Below the pieces are notes generated by a model that was not told the origin of the DNA, ran no database searches, and was given only the letters and a program-made list of their open reading frames with translations. From Brevinematales bacterium (GTDB lineage Bacteria; Spirochaetota; Brevinematia; Brevinematales; GWF1-51-8): 63,630 bases of DNA. The DNA is taken from positions 1-63,630 of the forward strand of contig JABLXV010000011.1 in assembly GCA_013177895.1 (NCBI GenBank). The letters run 5' to 3'. This document shows positions 10,218-19,882 of this stretch, piece by piece (the stretch's first letter is position 1; the number at the start of each line of letters is the position of its first letter). A program made the translations under genes and the position numbers.

Positions 10218-11474
10218 ATGTCCAAACGTAGAGTTGTCATTACCGGTATGGGGACAGTCAACGCATTAGGGTTGAGTGTTCAGGAATGCTGGGAGAACCT
10301 TATAGCCGGGAAATCCGGTATAACGAATATTACCAACCAGGATATGGGCGATTCCCCGTGTAAATACGCGGGAGAGATAAAGAACGAGAAGTTCATTGTC
10401 GAGAATTATATCGACCGTAAAAAAGCGGGACGTATGGACCGTTTCACCCAGTTCGGATATGTCGCGGCGAAGGAAGCTATCGAGCATAGTAAACTTCCCG
10501 AATATACCGAGCTCGATAAGGAAAATGTCGGCGTACTGATCGGATCGGGTATCGGCGGTATTTATTGTTTCTGCGATAACGTACTGATACTCGATAGACA
10601 GGGACATAAACGCGTATCGCCGCTCTTTATCCCGAAGATCATTACCGATATCACATCGGGGCATGTTTCCATAGAGTACGGATATCGCGGCCCGAACTAT
10701 TCGATCAGCTCGGCCTGTGCGTCGGCGTCGCATAGTATCGCGGTCAGCTATATGCATATAATCAACGAGGACGCGGATGTGATGGTCACAGGCGGTTCCG
10801 AGGCGGCGATGAACCCGCTGGGTATCGCCGGATTCACTCAGGCTCAGGCGCTTTCGACCCATTACTACGATAACCCGGCGATATCGTCGAGACCGTTCGA
10901 TACGGGACGCGACGGGTTTGTGATGGCGGAAGGAGCGGGCGTCATGGTGCTCGAAGAATACGAGCACGCTAAGAAACGCGGCGCCACGATCTACGCCGAA
11001 ATGCTCGGCTACGGTATGAGCGGAGACGCGAACCATATTACAGCGCCTTGTCCCGACGGTAGCGGCGCGGCGCTCGCGATAGAGAGAGCGTTAAAGCGCT
11101 CCGGTTTGAAAATGACCGATATTCAACTTGTTAATACACACGGTACATCGACCCAGTTAGGCGACATCGCGGAAACGACCGCGGTAAAAAGAGTATTCGG
11201 GGATCATGCTTATAAGCTCAAGGTCAATTCGACGAAGAGCATGACCGGACATACTCTGGGAGCGGCGGGCGGTATAGAGGCGGTAGCTGTAGTGAAGATG
11301 CTCGAGACGGGCATTATTCATCCGACTATCAACCTTGACAACCCCGATCCCGAATGCGATCTCGATTATGTGCCTAATAAAGCGATAGAGTATCCTGTGG
11401 ATTATGCTATCAGCGACTCGTTCGGTTTTGGTGGTCATAATGTTACTGTCGTATTTAAAAAGTTTCGCGGATAA
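10218..11474 (+). CDS. fabF: Beta-ketoacyl-ACP synthase II
   Basis: Elongating condensing enzyme of fatty acid synthesis, 418 residues. The Cys-His-His triad is visible: C167 in SSACASA, H308 in NTHGTST and H345 in SMTGHTLGAAG. GCGGAGG precedes the ATG. The 3' end overlaps the start of rnc by about 35 bases, suggesting translational coupling. Confidence 0.96.
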   Translation: MSKRRVVITGMGTVNALGLSVQECWENLIAGKSGITNITNQDMGDSPCKYAGEIKNEKFIVENYIDRKKAGRMDRFTQFGYVAAKEAIEHSKLPEYTELDKENVGVLIGSGIGGIYCFCDNVLILDRQGHKRVSPLFIPKIITDITSGHVSIEYGYRGPNYSISSACASASHSIAVSYMHIINEDADVMVTGGSEAAMNPLGIAGFTQAQALSTHYYDNPAISSRPFDTGRDGFVMAEGAGVMVLEEYEHAKKRGATIYAEMLGYGMSGDANHITAPCPDGSGAALAIERALKRSGLKMTDIQLVNTHGTSTQLGDIAETTAVKRVFGDHAYKLKVNSTKSMTGHTLGAAGGIEAVAVVKMLETGIIHPTINLDNPDPECDLDYVPNKAIEYPVDYAISDSFGFGGHNVTVVFKKFRG

Positions 11475-12204
11475 CCGTGCACTTGCCCCGGAGCGAAAGA
11501 AACAGCTAAAGACGCTTTGCAAACGTCTGAGAATCGGAATACATTCGCTGACGCTTCTGGATAGAGCGTTAACGCACTCTTCTTATATAGACCGTGCCAG
11601 CGAACAGCCCGAAACTTACGAACGTTTGGAGTTTTTGGGGGATTCGGTACTGAACGCCTCGGTTTCGTACCTTTTATTTAACGATCATCCCCGCTTTATG
11701 GAAGGGAAACTTTCCGCGTTTCGTTCCAGCCTTGTCGATGAAACAACGCTTGCCGAAGTGGGTATCCGTTTGGGTATCACCGAGTATATTAATCTCGGCC
11801 GCGGCGAGCGTCTATCCGATAGCCGCGCGAAAAACAAAGTCACTGCGGACGTAGTCGAATCGATTATCGCGGTACATTTCCTCGAGAAAGGGTTCGAGCC
11901 TACCTACAGGTTTGTAGAACGTATCATGCGGGAGCATATAGAACGAAGGCTTACCGACGGGATCCGCGACTATAAAACGTCCCTCCAAAAAATATCCATG
12001 GAAGTCTATAAGAAATATCCCGTATACCGGGTAATCGCCGAAATCGGCCCCGACCATAATAAAACATTCAAAATCGAGGTTGAGGTAAACGGCGATATCA
12101 AGGCGATCGGCCACGGCAGAAGTAAAAAAACCGCCGAGCAGGACGCCGCGCAGAAGGTTCTGGAAGTAATGGATCGAATGAAAATTAAGGCGGACATTGA
12201 ATGA
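11440..12204 (+). CDS. rnc: Ribonuclease III
   Basis: Double-strand-specific endoribonuclease that processes rRNA and other structured RNA. The signature ERLEFLGDSVL lies at about residues 61-71 and supplies catalytic acids; the second acidic site is in the ADVVESIIAV region. A double-stranded RNA binding domain occupies the last ~70 residues and ends with KKTAEQDAAQ. I place the start at ATG 11440, inside fabF; an ATG at 11404 is also open but would add residues with no family resemblance. The stop overlaps the yicC start by 4 bases (ATGA). fabF-rnc linkage is common in bacteria. Confidence 0.93.
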   Translation: MLLSYLKSFADNRALAPERKKQLKTLCKRLRIGIHSLTLLDRALTHSSYIDRASEQPETYERLEFLGDSVLNASVSYLLFNDHPRFMEGKLSAFRSSLVDETTLAEVGIRLGITEYINLGRGERLSDSRAKNKVTADVVESIIAVHFLEKGFEPTYRFVERIMREHIERRLTDGIRDYKTSLQKISMEVYKKYPVYRVIAEIGPDHNKTFKIEVEVNGDIKAIGHGRSKKTAEQDAAQKVLEVMDRMKIKADIE

Positions 12205-13073
12205 GAAGCATGACCGGATTCGCGAGCGAAATGCGCAGTACCGAAAAGTACGATATTTTTATCGAGCTGAAAAGCGTGAATTCGCGGTATTTCGAATTCA
12301 AAGTCAAATCCAGCTATTATCTGAACGAACTGGAAATTCTCATCCGAAACCTGATTTTTGAGAAGCTCAATCGCGGGAAAATCGATCTTTTTATCAAAGT
12401 GGTGGAAAAGAACGCAGACAACTACGAAGTGGTAGTCAATAAAGACCTCGCGAAGAAGTACGAGGACGCGCTGGTATCGATGGCGAAAGACCTCGGAATT
12501 GTCGCGGAGCTCGCGGTACGCGATTTTATGAATCTCGAGGGTATTATTAATCTCGAACGTGTCGGCGATGAAGAGGAGCTCGAGAAAATCATCCTCACGA
12601 TGCTGAATAACCTGATCGTGAGAATAGTCGAAATGATGTACGGCGAGGGAAAAAAGACCCGCGAGGATATCGAAAACTCGCTGGCGCGCATCAACGGGAG
12701 TGTCGAAATAATCGAATCGCTGTACCCGCAGAGTATCGAAAAATATAAGGAAAACCTTCGCGAACGGATTCAGGAACTTTCCGCGAACAAGATAGAAGAC
12801 AACCGCCTGATGATGGAAATTGAAATGGTATCGTCGCGTACCGCCATCAATGAGGAAATTGTGCGCCTGAAGAGCCATCTCGCGCAGTTTCATAATATTA
12901 TGACCGGGAAAATCCACGGCGACAGTAAGAAACTCGACTTTATCGGACAGGAAATGAACCGCGAGGCTAATACGATCGCGTCCAAATCCAGCGACTATAC
13001 TATCATTGAAAATACCATCGTCATCAAGGGAGAGATTGAAAAAATCAGGGAACAGTTGAGGAATCTGGTATGA
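12201..13073 (+). CDS. yicC: YicC-family endoribonuclease
   Basis: A 290-residue protein starting MRSMTGFA, the near-invariant opening of the YicC/YloC family. The internal block LKSVNSRYFEFK and the C-terminal end with E-MNREANTIASKS (DUF1732) agree. Members are reported to be RNA endonucleases, and the position between rnc and gmk is the usual one. It overlaps rnc upstream and gmk downstream by 4 bases each, so the three are tightly coupled. Confidence 0.93.
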   Translation: MRSMTGFASEMRSTEKYDIFIELKSVNSRYFEFKVKSSYYLNELEILIRNLIFEKLNRGKIDLFIKVVEKNADNYEVVVNKDLAKKYEDALVSMAKDLGIVAELAVRDFMNLEGIINLERVGDEEELEKIILTMLNNLIVRIVEMMYGEGKKTREDIENSLARINGSVEIIESLYPQSIEKYKENLRERIQELSANKIEDNRLMMEIEMVSSRTAINEEIVRLKSHLAQFHNIMTGKIHGDSKKLDFIGQEMNREANTIASKSSDYTIIENTIVIKGEIEKIREQLRNLV

Positions 13074-13669
13074 GCGATGCTCGTTCGGGAAAGGTAATCG
13101 TAATTTCCGGACCCAGCGGCGTTGGCAAAACCTCTCTCTATAAAAAAGTTCTCGAATCGGTTAAAGATAAGCTCGATTTTTCCATATCCGTAACCACCCG
13201 CACGCCGCGCGCCGATGAAAAAGAAGGCGCGGACTATCTATTTATGTCTCCCGACGAGTTCAAAAAGAAGGCCGCGCGCGGGGAATTCGCCGAATGGGCG
13301 GAAGTGCACGGGAATTTTTACGGCACCCCGAAGTCCGAAATAGAGCGGATACTCGACAGCGGCAAGAGCGTCCTCCTCGACCTCGACGTGCAGGGCGCGA
13401 TGAAAATCCGCGACGGCTACCCGGATGCGAAACTCATCTACATACTCCCGCCCTCGTTCGAGGTACTGGAGCGCCGCCTTTATGGGCGGAACACCGACGA
13501 TGACGAAACCCGTCACATAAGGATGCAGAACGCCGTCTCGGAAATGAAATATGTCTCGAAATACCATATCCGCATCGTAAACGACGATTTCGATAAGGCC
13601 TTAGCCCAACTGAGCGAAGCGGTGGGAAAACTGATCGCGGGAGACGAATCTTGGATCGAATATCTATAA
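13070..13669 (+). CDS. gmk: Guanylate kinase
   Basis: Phosphorylates GMP to GDP. The P-loop GPSGVGKTS sits near the N-terminus, and the GMP-binding region RTPRADEKEGADYLF follows. LLDLDVQGAM matches the Walker B region. Length 199 is normal. It overlaps yicC by 4 bases, and the next gene (apbE) starts inside it. The usual follower rpoZ is not present. Confidence 0.95.
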   Translation: MSDARSGKVIVISGPSGVGKTSLYKKVLESVKDKLDFSISVTTRTPRADEKEGADYLFMSPDEFKKKAARGEFAEWAEVHGNFYGTPKSEIERILDSGKSVLLDLDVQGAMKIRDGYPDAKLIYILPPSFEVLERRLYGRNTDDDETRHIRMQNAVSEMKYVSKYHIRIVNDDFDKALAQLSEAVGKLIAGDESWIEYL

Positions 13670-14661
13670 TCCTTCTCATTCTATTTTCACTTCTATCCTG
13701 CGGCGCCCAAGAGCGTTACGAATACCGGCAGTTCCTGATGGATACCGTATTCGAGGTGATTATCTATACGGACAAACCGAAGAGCGAGGCCGACAGCGCG
13801 GTGAACGGGATGTTCGCGATGCTCGGCGCGATGGAGTTGAAGTACAGCATCGCGATATCCAATTCGAGCATCGCAACACTGAACCGGGAAAAGGCAATCG
13901 ACGCCGACCCCGAAATGATGCGGGTATTCTCGAACACCCTCGCGATGAGCGAATGGACATCGGGCGCGTTCGACCCGACAATCTATCCGGTCGTCAAACT
14001 ATGGGGATTTTACTCCGGCGAGCATCATATTCCGGCTCCCGGCGCGGTAAAGTTCGCGCTGAAACCGGTCGGGTATAAAAAAATCGCACTGCTGGGGGAA
14101 AAGATCGCACTCCCGGCAGATACATTCGTCGACCTCGGCGGGATACTCAAGGGATACGCGGTCGACCGGGGCGTGGATTTCCTGAAAAACGCGGGCATAC
14201 TGAACGGGATTGTCAACGCCGGGGGGAATCTCAAAGTATTCGGCGCGAAGCCGGACAAGACGCCGTGGGCGATCGGGATACGTCACCCGCGCAAGGAAGG
14301 GGAGATTATCGCGGTGATCTATACTATCCCCGGTAAGGAGATTTCTGTCGCGACCTCGGGGGACTACGAACGGTACTTTATCGAGGACGGGGTGCGTTAC
14401 CATCACATCATGTCGCCGTTCACGGGATACCCGGTACGAAACGGGGTTGTCAGCGTGAGCGTGCTCGACCCCAGCGCGATGCTGACCGACGGGCTATCCA
14501 CCTCGATATTCGTGATGGGGCTGCGGGATGGGATGGAGTTCGCGGAAAAGAACGCGCTGCCGGTGATGATTATTATCGAGACGAACGGGCAGTTGATAGA
14601 GTTCAAGTCTGCTAAGTGGAAAGATTTGGAAGCAGAATGCCCAGCGGGTGAGATCGAATAA
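13651..14661 (+). CDS. apbE: FAD:protein FMN transferase (ApbE), lipoprotein
   Basis: Attaches FMN covalently to threonine residues of exported flavoproteins such as Rnf/Nqr subunits. A lipoprotein signal peptide ends LLSC with the lipidated cysteine at 17. Family blocks are DLGGILKGYAVDR, NAGGNLKVFG, HIMSPFTGYPV and a metal-binding AMLTDGLST near the C-terminus. The start is TTG at 13651, inside gmk by 19 bases; it gives a complete signal peptide. No Rnf or Nqr genes are in the window, so the target is unknown. Confidence 0.92.
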   Translation: MDRISIILLILFSLLSCGAQERYEYRQFLMDTVFEVIIYTDKPKSEADSAVNGMFAMLGAMELKYSIAISNSSIATLNREKAIDADPEMMRVFSNTLAMSEWTSGAFDPTIYPVVKLWGFYSGEHHIPAPGAVKFALKPVGYKKIALLGEKIALPADTFVDLGGILKGYAVDRGVDFLKNAGILNGIVNAGGNLKVFGAKPDKTPWAIGIRHPRKEGEIIAVIYTIPGKEISVATSGDYERYFIEDGVRYHHIMSPFTGYPVRNGVVSVSVLDPSAMLTDGLSTSIFVMGLRDGMEFAEKNALPVMIIIETNGQLIEFKSAKWKDLEAECPAGEIE

Positions 14662-14951
14662 CTCTTGTGCAGCAGTGATTTGATGACGAAGTGTTTTTAT
14701 CATTACTGCCTTCACCGTAGCTAGATAGTCGAGGCGTCATGGTGAGCCGGTCGAACCATAGCTGAAGGAATTTATTTATAATGCGTTGTTTATATAGACT
14801 GCTTCACCCCGCGCATCAAAAAAGTATGCATCGCGGGGTATCGCAGTGACATCACGGGCTATTTGTTTCTATGATTAAATCGTTTTATATAGTCCCGCTC
14901 TTTGACGTCCATGTCATCACGGGACTTCTCCATCCATGGGGTCGCAGTGCG
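14662..14951. repeat. Intergenic region with degenerate palindromic repeats
   Basis: No gene is supported between apbE and the convergent SDR gene. It contains degraded pieces of two dispersed repeat types: around 14690-14810, sequence resembling the GAAGCAATC/CACTGCG type (compare 56226-56313), a small stem CCCCGCG...CGCGGGG near 14806-14840, and then family A sequence. Confidence 0.5.
14903..14948. repeat. Dispersed intergenic repeat, family A, copy 2
   Basis: Starts TGACGTCCATGTCATCACGG and ends CCATGGGGTCGCAGT, closely matching 101-146 and 53293-53340. It ends four bases from the stop codon of the minus-strand SDR gene. Confidence 0.75.
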
Positions 14952-16259
14952 TTAGCGGGAGGCGATCTTTTCCAGCGCGACGATGAGGGAACGGACAGTT
15001 TCCTCGCGGTGACGAAGGTTTTGCGCAGCGAGTTCCGCCTTCACGGGATTTTTTATCTCCTGCTTCAGCTTATCGATATTGGACTGGAAATAATCCGCGA
15101 GGCGTTCGAGGATTTTCACAAGCCACGGGAATTTTTCGAGTATCAGGTTCTGTACGCCGACTTCCTTAGACTGCTCCGCCTCGCGATAGCGTTCGAGGAT
15201 GTCGCCGAGTTCCTGCGACGTATCGATCCAATCGTCAAGCGAGGTGCCCGCCCTGCTTTTAAAATTCATTTTCTCACGCATCCTCTTCAATGACCCGAGC
15301 TCGTTAAATTCGCGGTTCAGGTCGAATAACTGTTTCTCGAGCTCGCGGGTGAGCGTGAGAGCCTCGTCGGGAGTCCCGTCGATCTTCGCCGATTTGGAGG
15401 CTTTTTCCGCCTTCGGCTTGGTCTCGGGAACCGCCGTCAACTGGCTGTCGACAGTGATAATCCCCGCCTTGTCGAGGGGATGGAACGGGTCGGCGATATG
15501 CGCGTGATAATCCAGATGATTGACAATCGTGTAAATCAGCCCGGCGGCGCACTCGGCGGACGGGACAAGGTTCTTATAGCCGGGATTTTTCAGGTGCGCG
15601 ATATATTGCTCGTAGGACATATCGTATGCGGATGCAAGTTTCTGGCAGAGGTCGGTGCATCCGGGGGTATCGGTGAACCCGGGCGCGAACGCGTAGATAG
15701 AGACGCCCGACTTTTCGCCGGTCTCCTCGGCGAGCGAGAGGGTAAACGCGCGTACCGCGGCGGACGCCGCCGCGTAGGACGCAGCATACGGCATAATATC
15801 CGATGAGATCATATTAACGATCACGCCCTCCTTACGCAGGAGCATCGACGGGAGAAACATCCGGGTCATCAGTACGGTGCCCCGGAGATTGTTGCGGTAA
15901 ACATCGTCGAATTTATCGATGGATTGTTCCATGAACGATCCGAACGGTATGATAGCGGCGTTATTGACCAGGATATCGACACGCCCCGATGTCAGCAGGA
16001 TGCTCTCCGCGAGTTCCTTCACGCTGTCGGAATCGGAAATATCGGTCTGTATATAGAGGGCGTCGCCGCCTTTGGTGATAATATCCTTCTGTACTTTGAG
16101 TCCGGCATCGGAAATGTCTGCGATAACCACCTTAGCGCCGAGAAGCCCTAAACCCCGCGCCGTGTCCGCGCCGAGTCCCTGACCCGCGCCTGTTACTATC
16201 GCAATTTTATCTTTTAATATCCCTTTCTTTAAGCGTAATTTTTTAAGGTTCTTCAGCAT
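14952..16259 (-). CDS. SDR-fold protein lacking the catalytic lysine, with C-terminal helical extension
   Basis: Residues ~15-270 are a short-chain dehydrogenase fold, with the nucleotide motif TGAGQGLG near 23, LVNNAA at 97-102 and a serine at 152-153. The active site reads Y162-A-A-A-S166, so the normally essential lysine of YxxxK is serine. After residue ~285 comes a low-complexity linker (KPKAEKASKSAK) and a ~130-residue charged helical tail with heptad-like pattern, unusual for SDRs (435 residues against ~250). It may bind NAD(P) without ordinary reductase chemistry, perhaps as a scaffold or sensor. It is monocistronic as far as I can see. The function is not known. Confidence 0.8.
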   Translation of the reverse strand: MLKNLKKLRLKKGILKDKIAIVTGAGQGLGADTARGLGLLGAKVVIADISDAGLKVQKDIITKGGDALYIQTDISDSDSVKELAESILLTSGRVDILVNNAAIIPFGSFMEQSIDKFDDVYRNNLRGTVLMTRMFLPSMLLRKEGVIVNMISSDIMPYAASYAAASAAVRAFTLSLAEETGEKSGVSIYAFAPGFTDTPGCTDLCQKLASAYDMSYEQYIAHLKNPGYKNLVPSAECAAGLIYTIVNHLDYHAHIADPFHPLDKAGIITVDSQLTAVPETKPKAEKASKSAKIDGTPDEALTLTRELEKQLFDLNREFNELGSLKRMREKMNFKSRAGTSLDDWIDTSQELGDILERYREAEQSKEVGVQNLILEKFPWLVKILERLADYFQSNIDKLKQEIKNPVKAELAAQNLRHREETVRSLIVALEKIASR

Positions 16260-16336
16260 GTGTTTCTCCGGTAATAGATGAAGTTCATATATTTATCGGA
16301 AGATTGCCGTCATTTTTAAAGGACTATGTTTAAACC

Positions 16337-18565
16337 CTATCTTGCGAGAACATCTTTGATTTTTAGAATCAAATCGGATTGCGAGAAGGGTTTTTGCAGA
16401 AATCCCGCGAGATACATTCCTTCGAATTTTACAGCGGCCTCCTGCTCGGAAAAACCGCTGATCAGGATAACGGGGATATCGGGGCTGATTTTACGGATTT
16501 CGCGTAAGGTGGCAACACCGTCCATTTTCGGCATAGTCATATCGAGAAGAATGAGTCTGATAGAATCGCGGTCTTTTATGAATAATTCAACACCGGCTTC
16601 ACCGTTGTCCGCGAGTAATGCGGTAAATCCATAACGGGATAATATATTGGACGCCGTATTCCTGACGAAAAACTCGTCGTCGACTATCAGAATCGTTCCG
16701 GCATCGGAAATATCGGATGGGGGTGTTTGCGCTTTTATTAAGGGCTTTTCAGGGTTGACGGATAGTTTTGCTGGAAAAAGAACCCGGAAGTTGGTACCGA
16801 CGCCGGGTTTACTGTTTATTTTTATCGCGCCCTGATGGCCCCGGACAATCCCCAAGATGGCGGCCAGACCCAGGCCGCGCCCGGTAAACTTCGTGCTGAA
16901 GAACGGATCGAATATTTTATCTATTGTTGCCTGATCCATCCCAACTCCGGTATCGGCAACCTCAAAATATACATATTCCTTTTCGGTAAGGTCAGGGTCA
17001 AGCCCCGGCCGGTGCGCGGGATTATCATAGTTCAGGAGGGCGCTATCGGCTCTGATTGAACCGCTGGAAACAGATATAGAACCATGCGTTTCTCCGATCG
17101 CATCCGCCGCGTTGGTAATCAGGTTCAGGATGATCTGGCGGATCTGGGTAGCGTCTCCTTGGATCAGCGGGATTTTACCGGAAAGATGGTAGAGGAGTTC
17201 GATGTTCTTCGGGACTGAGACGGATACAAGGTGGGACATCTCGTTTAACAAATCATTGATATAAATATCCTGAATAATAAAGCGTCCTTTTCCGGAATAA
17301 GCCAGCATCTGCTTGGCAAGATCGGCGGCACGCATAGAAGCCTTCTCGATTTCCTCTATATTGTAACGCGCCGGCGATAAGCTGGGGAGGTCCATCAATG
17401 CAAGGCTGGCATTTCCGAGTACGGCGGTCAGGAGATTATTAAAATCGTGTGCGATTCCACCGGCGAGAATGCCCAGGCTTTCTAGCTTTTGTGCGTGAAG
17501 AATCTGCCGTTCGAGATTGATCCGTTCATTCTCGGCATTTTTTCTTTCGGTAGTATCGAAGAATATTGATAGGCTTGCGATCACTTTACCTTCGTTATTA
17601 TAAATAGGCGACCCGAAGACCTCGATCAGTATCGACGAACCGTCGGGATGCTTGATAATCATATCGTCGATATGACCGGAAATCCCTTTGAGGCCGAGAA
17701 TGACCGGCATCTCCTCAGGGGGATATAACTCCCCGGTGGAACTTTTATAAGCGATACCCCTTCGATTGACAGTATCCTCCTTAATATCGGGCAGCATCTC
17801 CCTCCCGAAAAGTCTTACCGCTTCGGCGTTTTCGATCAGTGTTTTTCCGGTTTCCGCATCGATCATCATCACGCCCACCGGTAAATTTTCCAGAAGGGCG
17901 CCCATGACGCGGATCTGAAAATCGAGAGCTCCTTCGGTACGTTTCCGTTCCTCCATCTCGCGTTTCAGCTTTAAGTTCGCGATACCCTGCTCCGCAAGCA
18001 TATTGACTATTTGCCGGTTAAATTCCATAAAGTTTTCAACTTCTTTTTTCGAATAACGGGGTACATCGTCGATGGCTTTTTTATATTTCCGCCAGTCAAA
18101 TCCCAGACAATCGCCCTGCCGTTTAAAAAACTCATAATCGATATTATCGTCATCGTAAAAAAACTGTCCGATAAAAATAGTGCCTACGTGACGGTTTTCG
18201 ATGATAATGGGAAGCGCAATATCCCACATCCCGTTCGCGCAATGGTAGGAGACAAACTGATCGGGGTTAAGATTATTCTTGACATAATCGTCGCTGATTT
18301 GGCATCTTTTCGCGCTATTTGGATGCACCCGGTGAAATTTAACACACACGTCCTGCCATGCCGCAGCGACTAAAATGCGATTATCGTTATCGAGTATAGC
18401 TATCGGCAGGTTCCGAAGTTCCATTATTTTTTGCAGCGCGGGGATATTCACTATATCGGACAGCGTGAATTCCTGGGATTCATGCGTATGATCATCGGCA
18501 ACCGTTTTCCGCAATTCCTCAAGCAGGGATGCCAGATGATTACTTTTTGCGTTCTTTTTTCCCAT
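16337..18565 (-). CDS. Hybrid histidine kinase with PocR and PAS sensor domains
   Basis: A soluble 742-residue sensor kinase. Residues ~35-205 look like a PocR ligand-binding domain (CVKFHRVHPNSAKRC and YHCANGMWDIALPI are characteristic). A PAS domain follows at ~220-345, then a dimerisation/phosphoacceptor region with GGIAHDFNNLL near 375, an ATPase domain with NLITNAADAI, DTGVGM and GRGLGLA, and a receiver domain from ~620 with the phospho-aspartate in LLLDMTMPKMDG and the conserved lysine in LQKPF. No membrane segments are visible, so it senses a cytoplasmic ligand. No separate output regulator lies nearby; the phosphate may pass to a distant protein. Confidence 0.9.
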   Translation of the reverse strand: MGKKNAKSNHLASLLEELRKTVADDHTHESQEFTLSDIVNIPALQKIMELRNLPIAILDNDNRILVAAAWQDVCVKFHRVHPNSAKRCQISDDYVKNNLNPDQFVSYHCANGMWDIALPIIIENRHVGTIFIGQFFYDDDNIDYEFFKRQGDCLGFDWRKYKKAIDDVPRYSKKEVENFMEFNRQIVNMLAEQGIANLKLKREMEERKRTEGALDFQIRVMGALLENLPVGVMMIDAETGKTLIENAEAVRLFGREMLPDIKEDTVNRRGIAYKSSTGELYPPEEMPVILGLKGISGHIDDMIIKHPDGSSILIEVFGSPIYNNEGKVIASLSIFFDTTERKNAENERINLERQILHAQKLESLGILAGGIAHDFNNLLTAVLGNASLALMDLPSLSPARYNIEEIEKASMRAADLAKQMLAYSGKGRFIIQDIYINDLLNEMSHLVSVSVPKNIELLYHLSGKIPLIQGDATQIRQIILNLITNAADAIGETHGSISVSSGSIRADSALLNYDNPAHRPGLDPDLTEKEYVYFEVADTGVGMDQATIDKIFDPFFSTKFTGRGLGLAAILGIVRGHQGAIKINSKPGVGTNFRVLFPAKLSVNPEKPLIKAQTPPSDISDAGTILIVDDEFFVRNTASNILSRYGFTALLADNGEAGVELFIKDRDSIRLILLDMTMPKMDGVATLREIRKISPDIPVILISGFSEQEAAVKFEGMYLAGFLQKPFSQSDLILKIKDVLAR

Positions 18566-18706
18566 AGTTTCACCCGTAATTTCATAAATCAGTCTATTCC
18601 TGTAAGATTATAGTTCAGTAAGTGAAAAATGCAAGTAAATCGGTAAAGTATTGCAATCTCTTCGGTAAATATCCTTATGAAAAACATCATATTTTTCTGT
18701 TTATTA

Positions 18707-18735
18707 TTGCATTTCCCTATTTTTCATATTATATT
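18707..18735 (+). promoter_or_regulatory. Promoter for the 18764 barrel gene
   Basis: TTGCAT at 18707-18712 and TATATT at 18730-18735, 17-base spacer. The predicted RNA start is about 20 bases before the start codon, and CGGAGGA follows as ribosome binding site. This supports the start at 18764 rather than the in-frame ATG at 18677, which would precede the promoter. Confidence 0.6.
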
Positions 18736-18763
18736 AATAGGGTATGATATTAACGGAGGAAAC

Positions 18764-19855
18764 ATGCGGTATTCTAAACCGGTTTTATTTTTATTATTTT
18801 TAGTCGTCCCGATAGGGACGGTTTTTTCTACAGAGACCACGGATTACATGAACTATATGTTCTTTAATTCGCAGATGGAACATATGAGAACCACGCATGA
18901 AAGGGCTATACTTCTAAATAACAACGAAGTGTTCAGTCTGATTACCGATATCCGTTATACCGATAATTCCACCGGGGGATTGATGTCGGTAATGTACGGG
19001 GCGGGGTATGTCGATTCGTCTATCACATTCGGGGTATATTACCTCGGTTATACATCCGACCTCGGATTCACTATGGGGGTCACTGTCCCGGGCAATGGGC
19101 TTTACCGGGACGGATTCGGTGCGTCGGGAATCGGTTTGAGTTTGAATTTAGCAATCATGTTGATTACCTTCGACTGGACCTTCGCGTTCGATAAAACATT
19201 CCAGTATGCCAAAGTGTATATTCCTCTACTGAGAAGTTCGGTCGGTTTCGGGTTCAGCCCGTATGAAAATCAGGTCTCTATAGTGGATAATAAGGTTATT
19301 AACAAAGCGGTTTATACCGGGGGCAGTCCGCGTTTTAATATCCTGAAATTCGATTCGGCGATCCTTCAAATTATCGGTTTGGGGTTGGAGTATTTTACCG
19401 CAAAGAAAACAGTCAACCCTATTGCAACTTTTGCGGTACATAATATTATACCCCAGGATGATTGGGAAGATATGCTATTCGACGCGTTTTTCTATGTGCG
19501 CCCGAGCGTCGAGGTCGACCTGCAGAGCGTAAAAATCGTCAATTTTGAGGCGAGGGTAAAAGTCTGGTTTTATATTCCCGATACGAAATTAGGCGGCACC
19601 GGAGGAAACGATTTACTGGGACGTACCGGGATGTATTGCGCGTTCAGTATCGTGCAGCCCAGCCAGGATAATACGGAATATCACGGGGGAAGCGGTCTGG
19701 GTTTAGAGCTAGGTATGGGCGGCGCGGTTCTGGATAACCTGAATCTCGGGATGAAGCCCGATTTCTTCAATATTTCCTATTTCTGGAACTACAGCGGGTA
19801 TTTTAACACCTATCCCGGTATGTCGCAGGGATTCCGTTTCCTGTTTTATATCTGA
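18764..19855 (+). CDS. Predicted outer-membrane beta-barrel protein
   Basis: I do not recognise a named family. The 363-residue product has an SPase I-type signal peptide (ending near TVFSTET), then alternating hydrophobic/polar stretches typical of beta strands, and a C-terminal aromatic-ended strand (FRFLFYI) like that of barrel proteins inserted by BamA. Glycine- and tyrosine-rich segments such as GVYYLGYTSDLGFTMGV support a barrel. It stands alone with its own promoter. Outer-membrane location is inferred. Confidence 0.7.
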   Translation: MRYSKPVLFLLFLVVPIGTVFSTETTDYMNYMFFNSQMEHMRTTHERAILLNNNEVFSLITDIRYTDNSTGGLMSVMYGAGYVDSSITFGVYYLGYTSDLGFTMGVTVPGNGLYRDGFGASGIGLSLNLAIMLITFDWTFAFDKTFQYAKVYIPLLRSSVGFGFSPYENQVSIVDNKVINKAVYTGGSPRFNILKFDSAILQIIGLGLEYFTAKKTVNPIATFAVHNIIPQDDWEDMLFDAFFYVRPSVEVDLQSVKIVNFEARVKVWFYIPDTKLGGTGGNDLLGRTGMYCAFSIVQPSQDNTEYHGGSGLGLELGMGGAVLDNLNLGMKPDFFNISYFWNYSGYFNTYPGMSQGFRFLFYI

Positions 19856-19882
19856 TTACCTTCGGAATCGCGCGTCATTACC

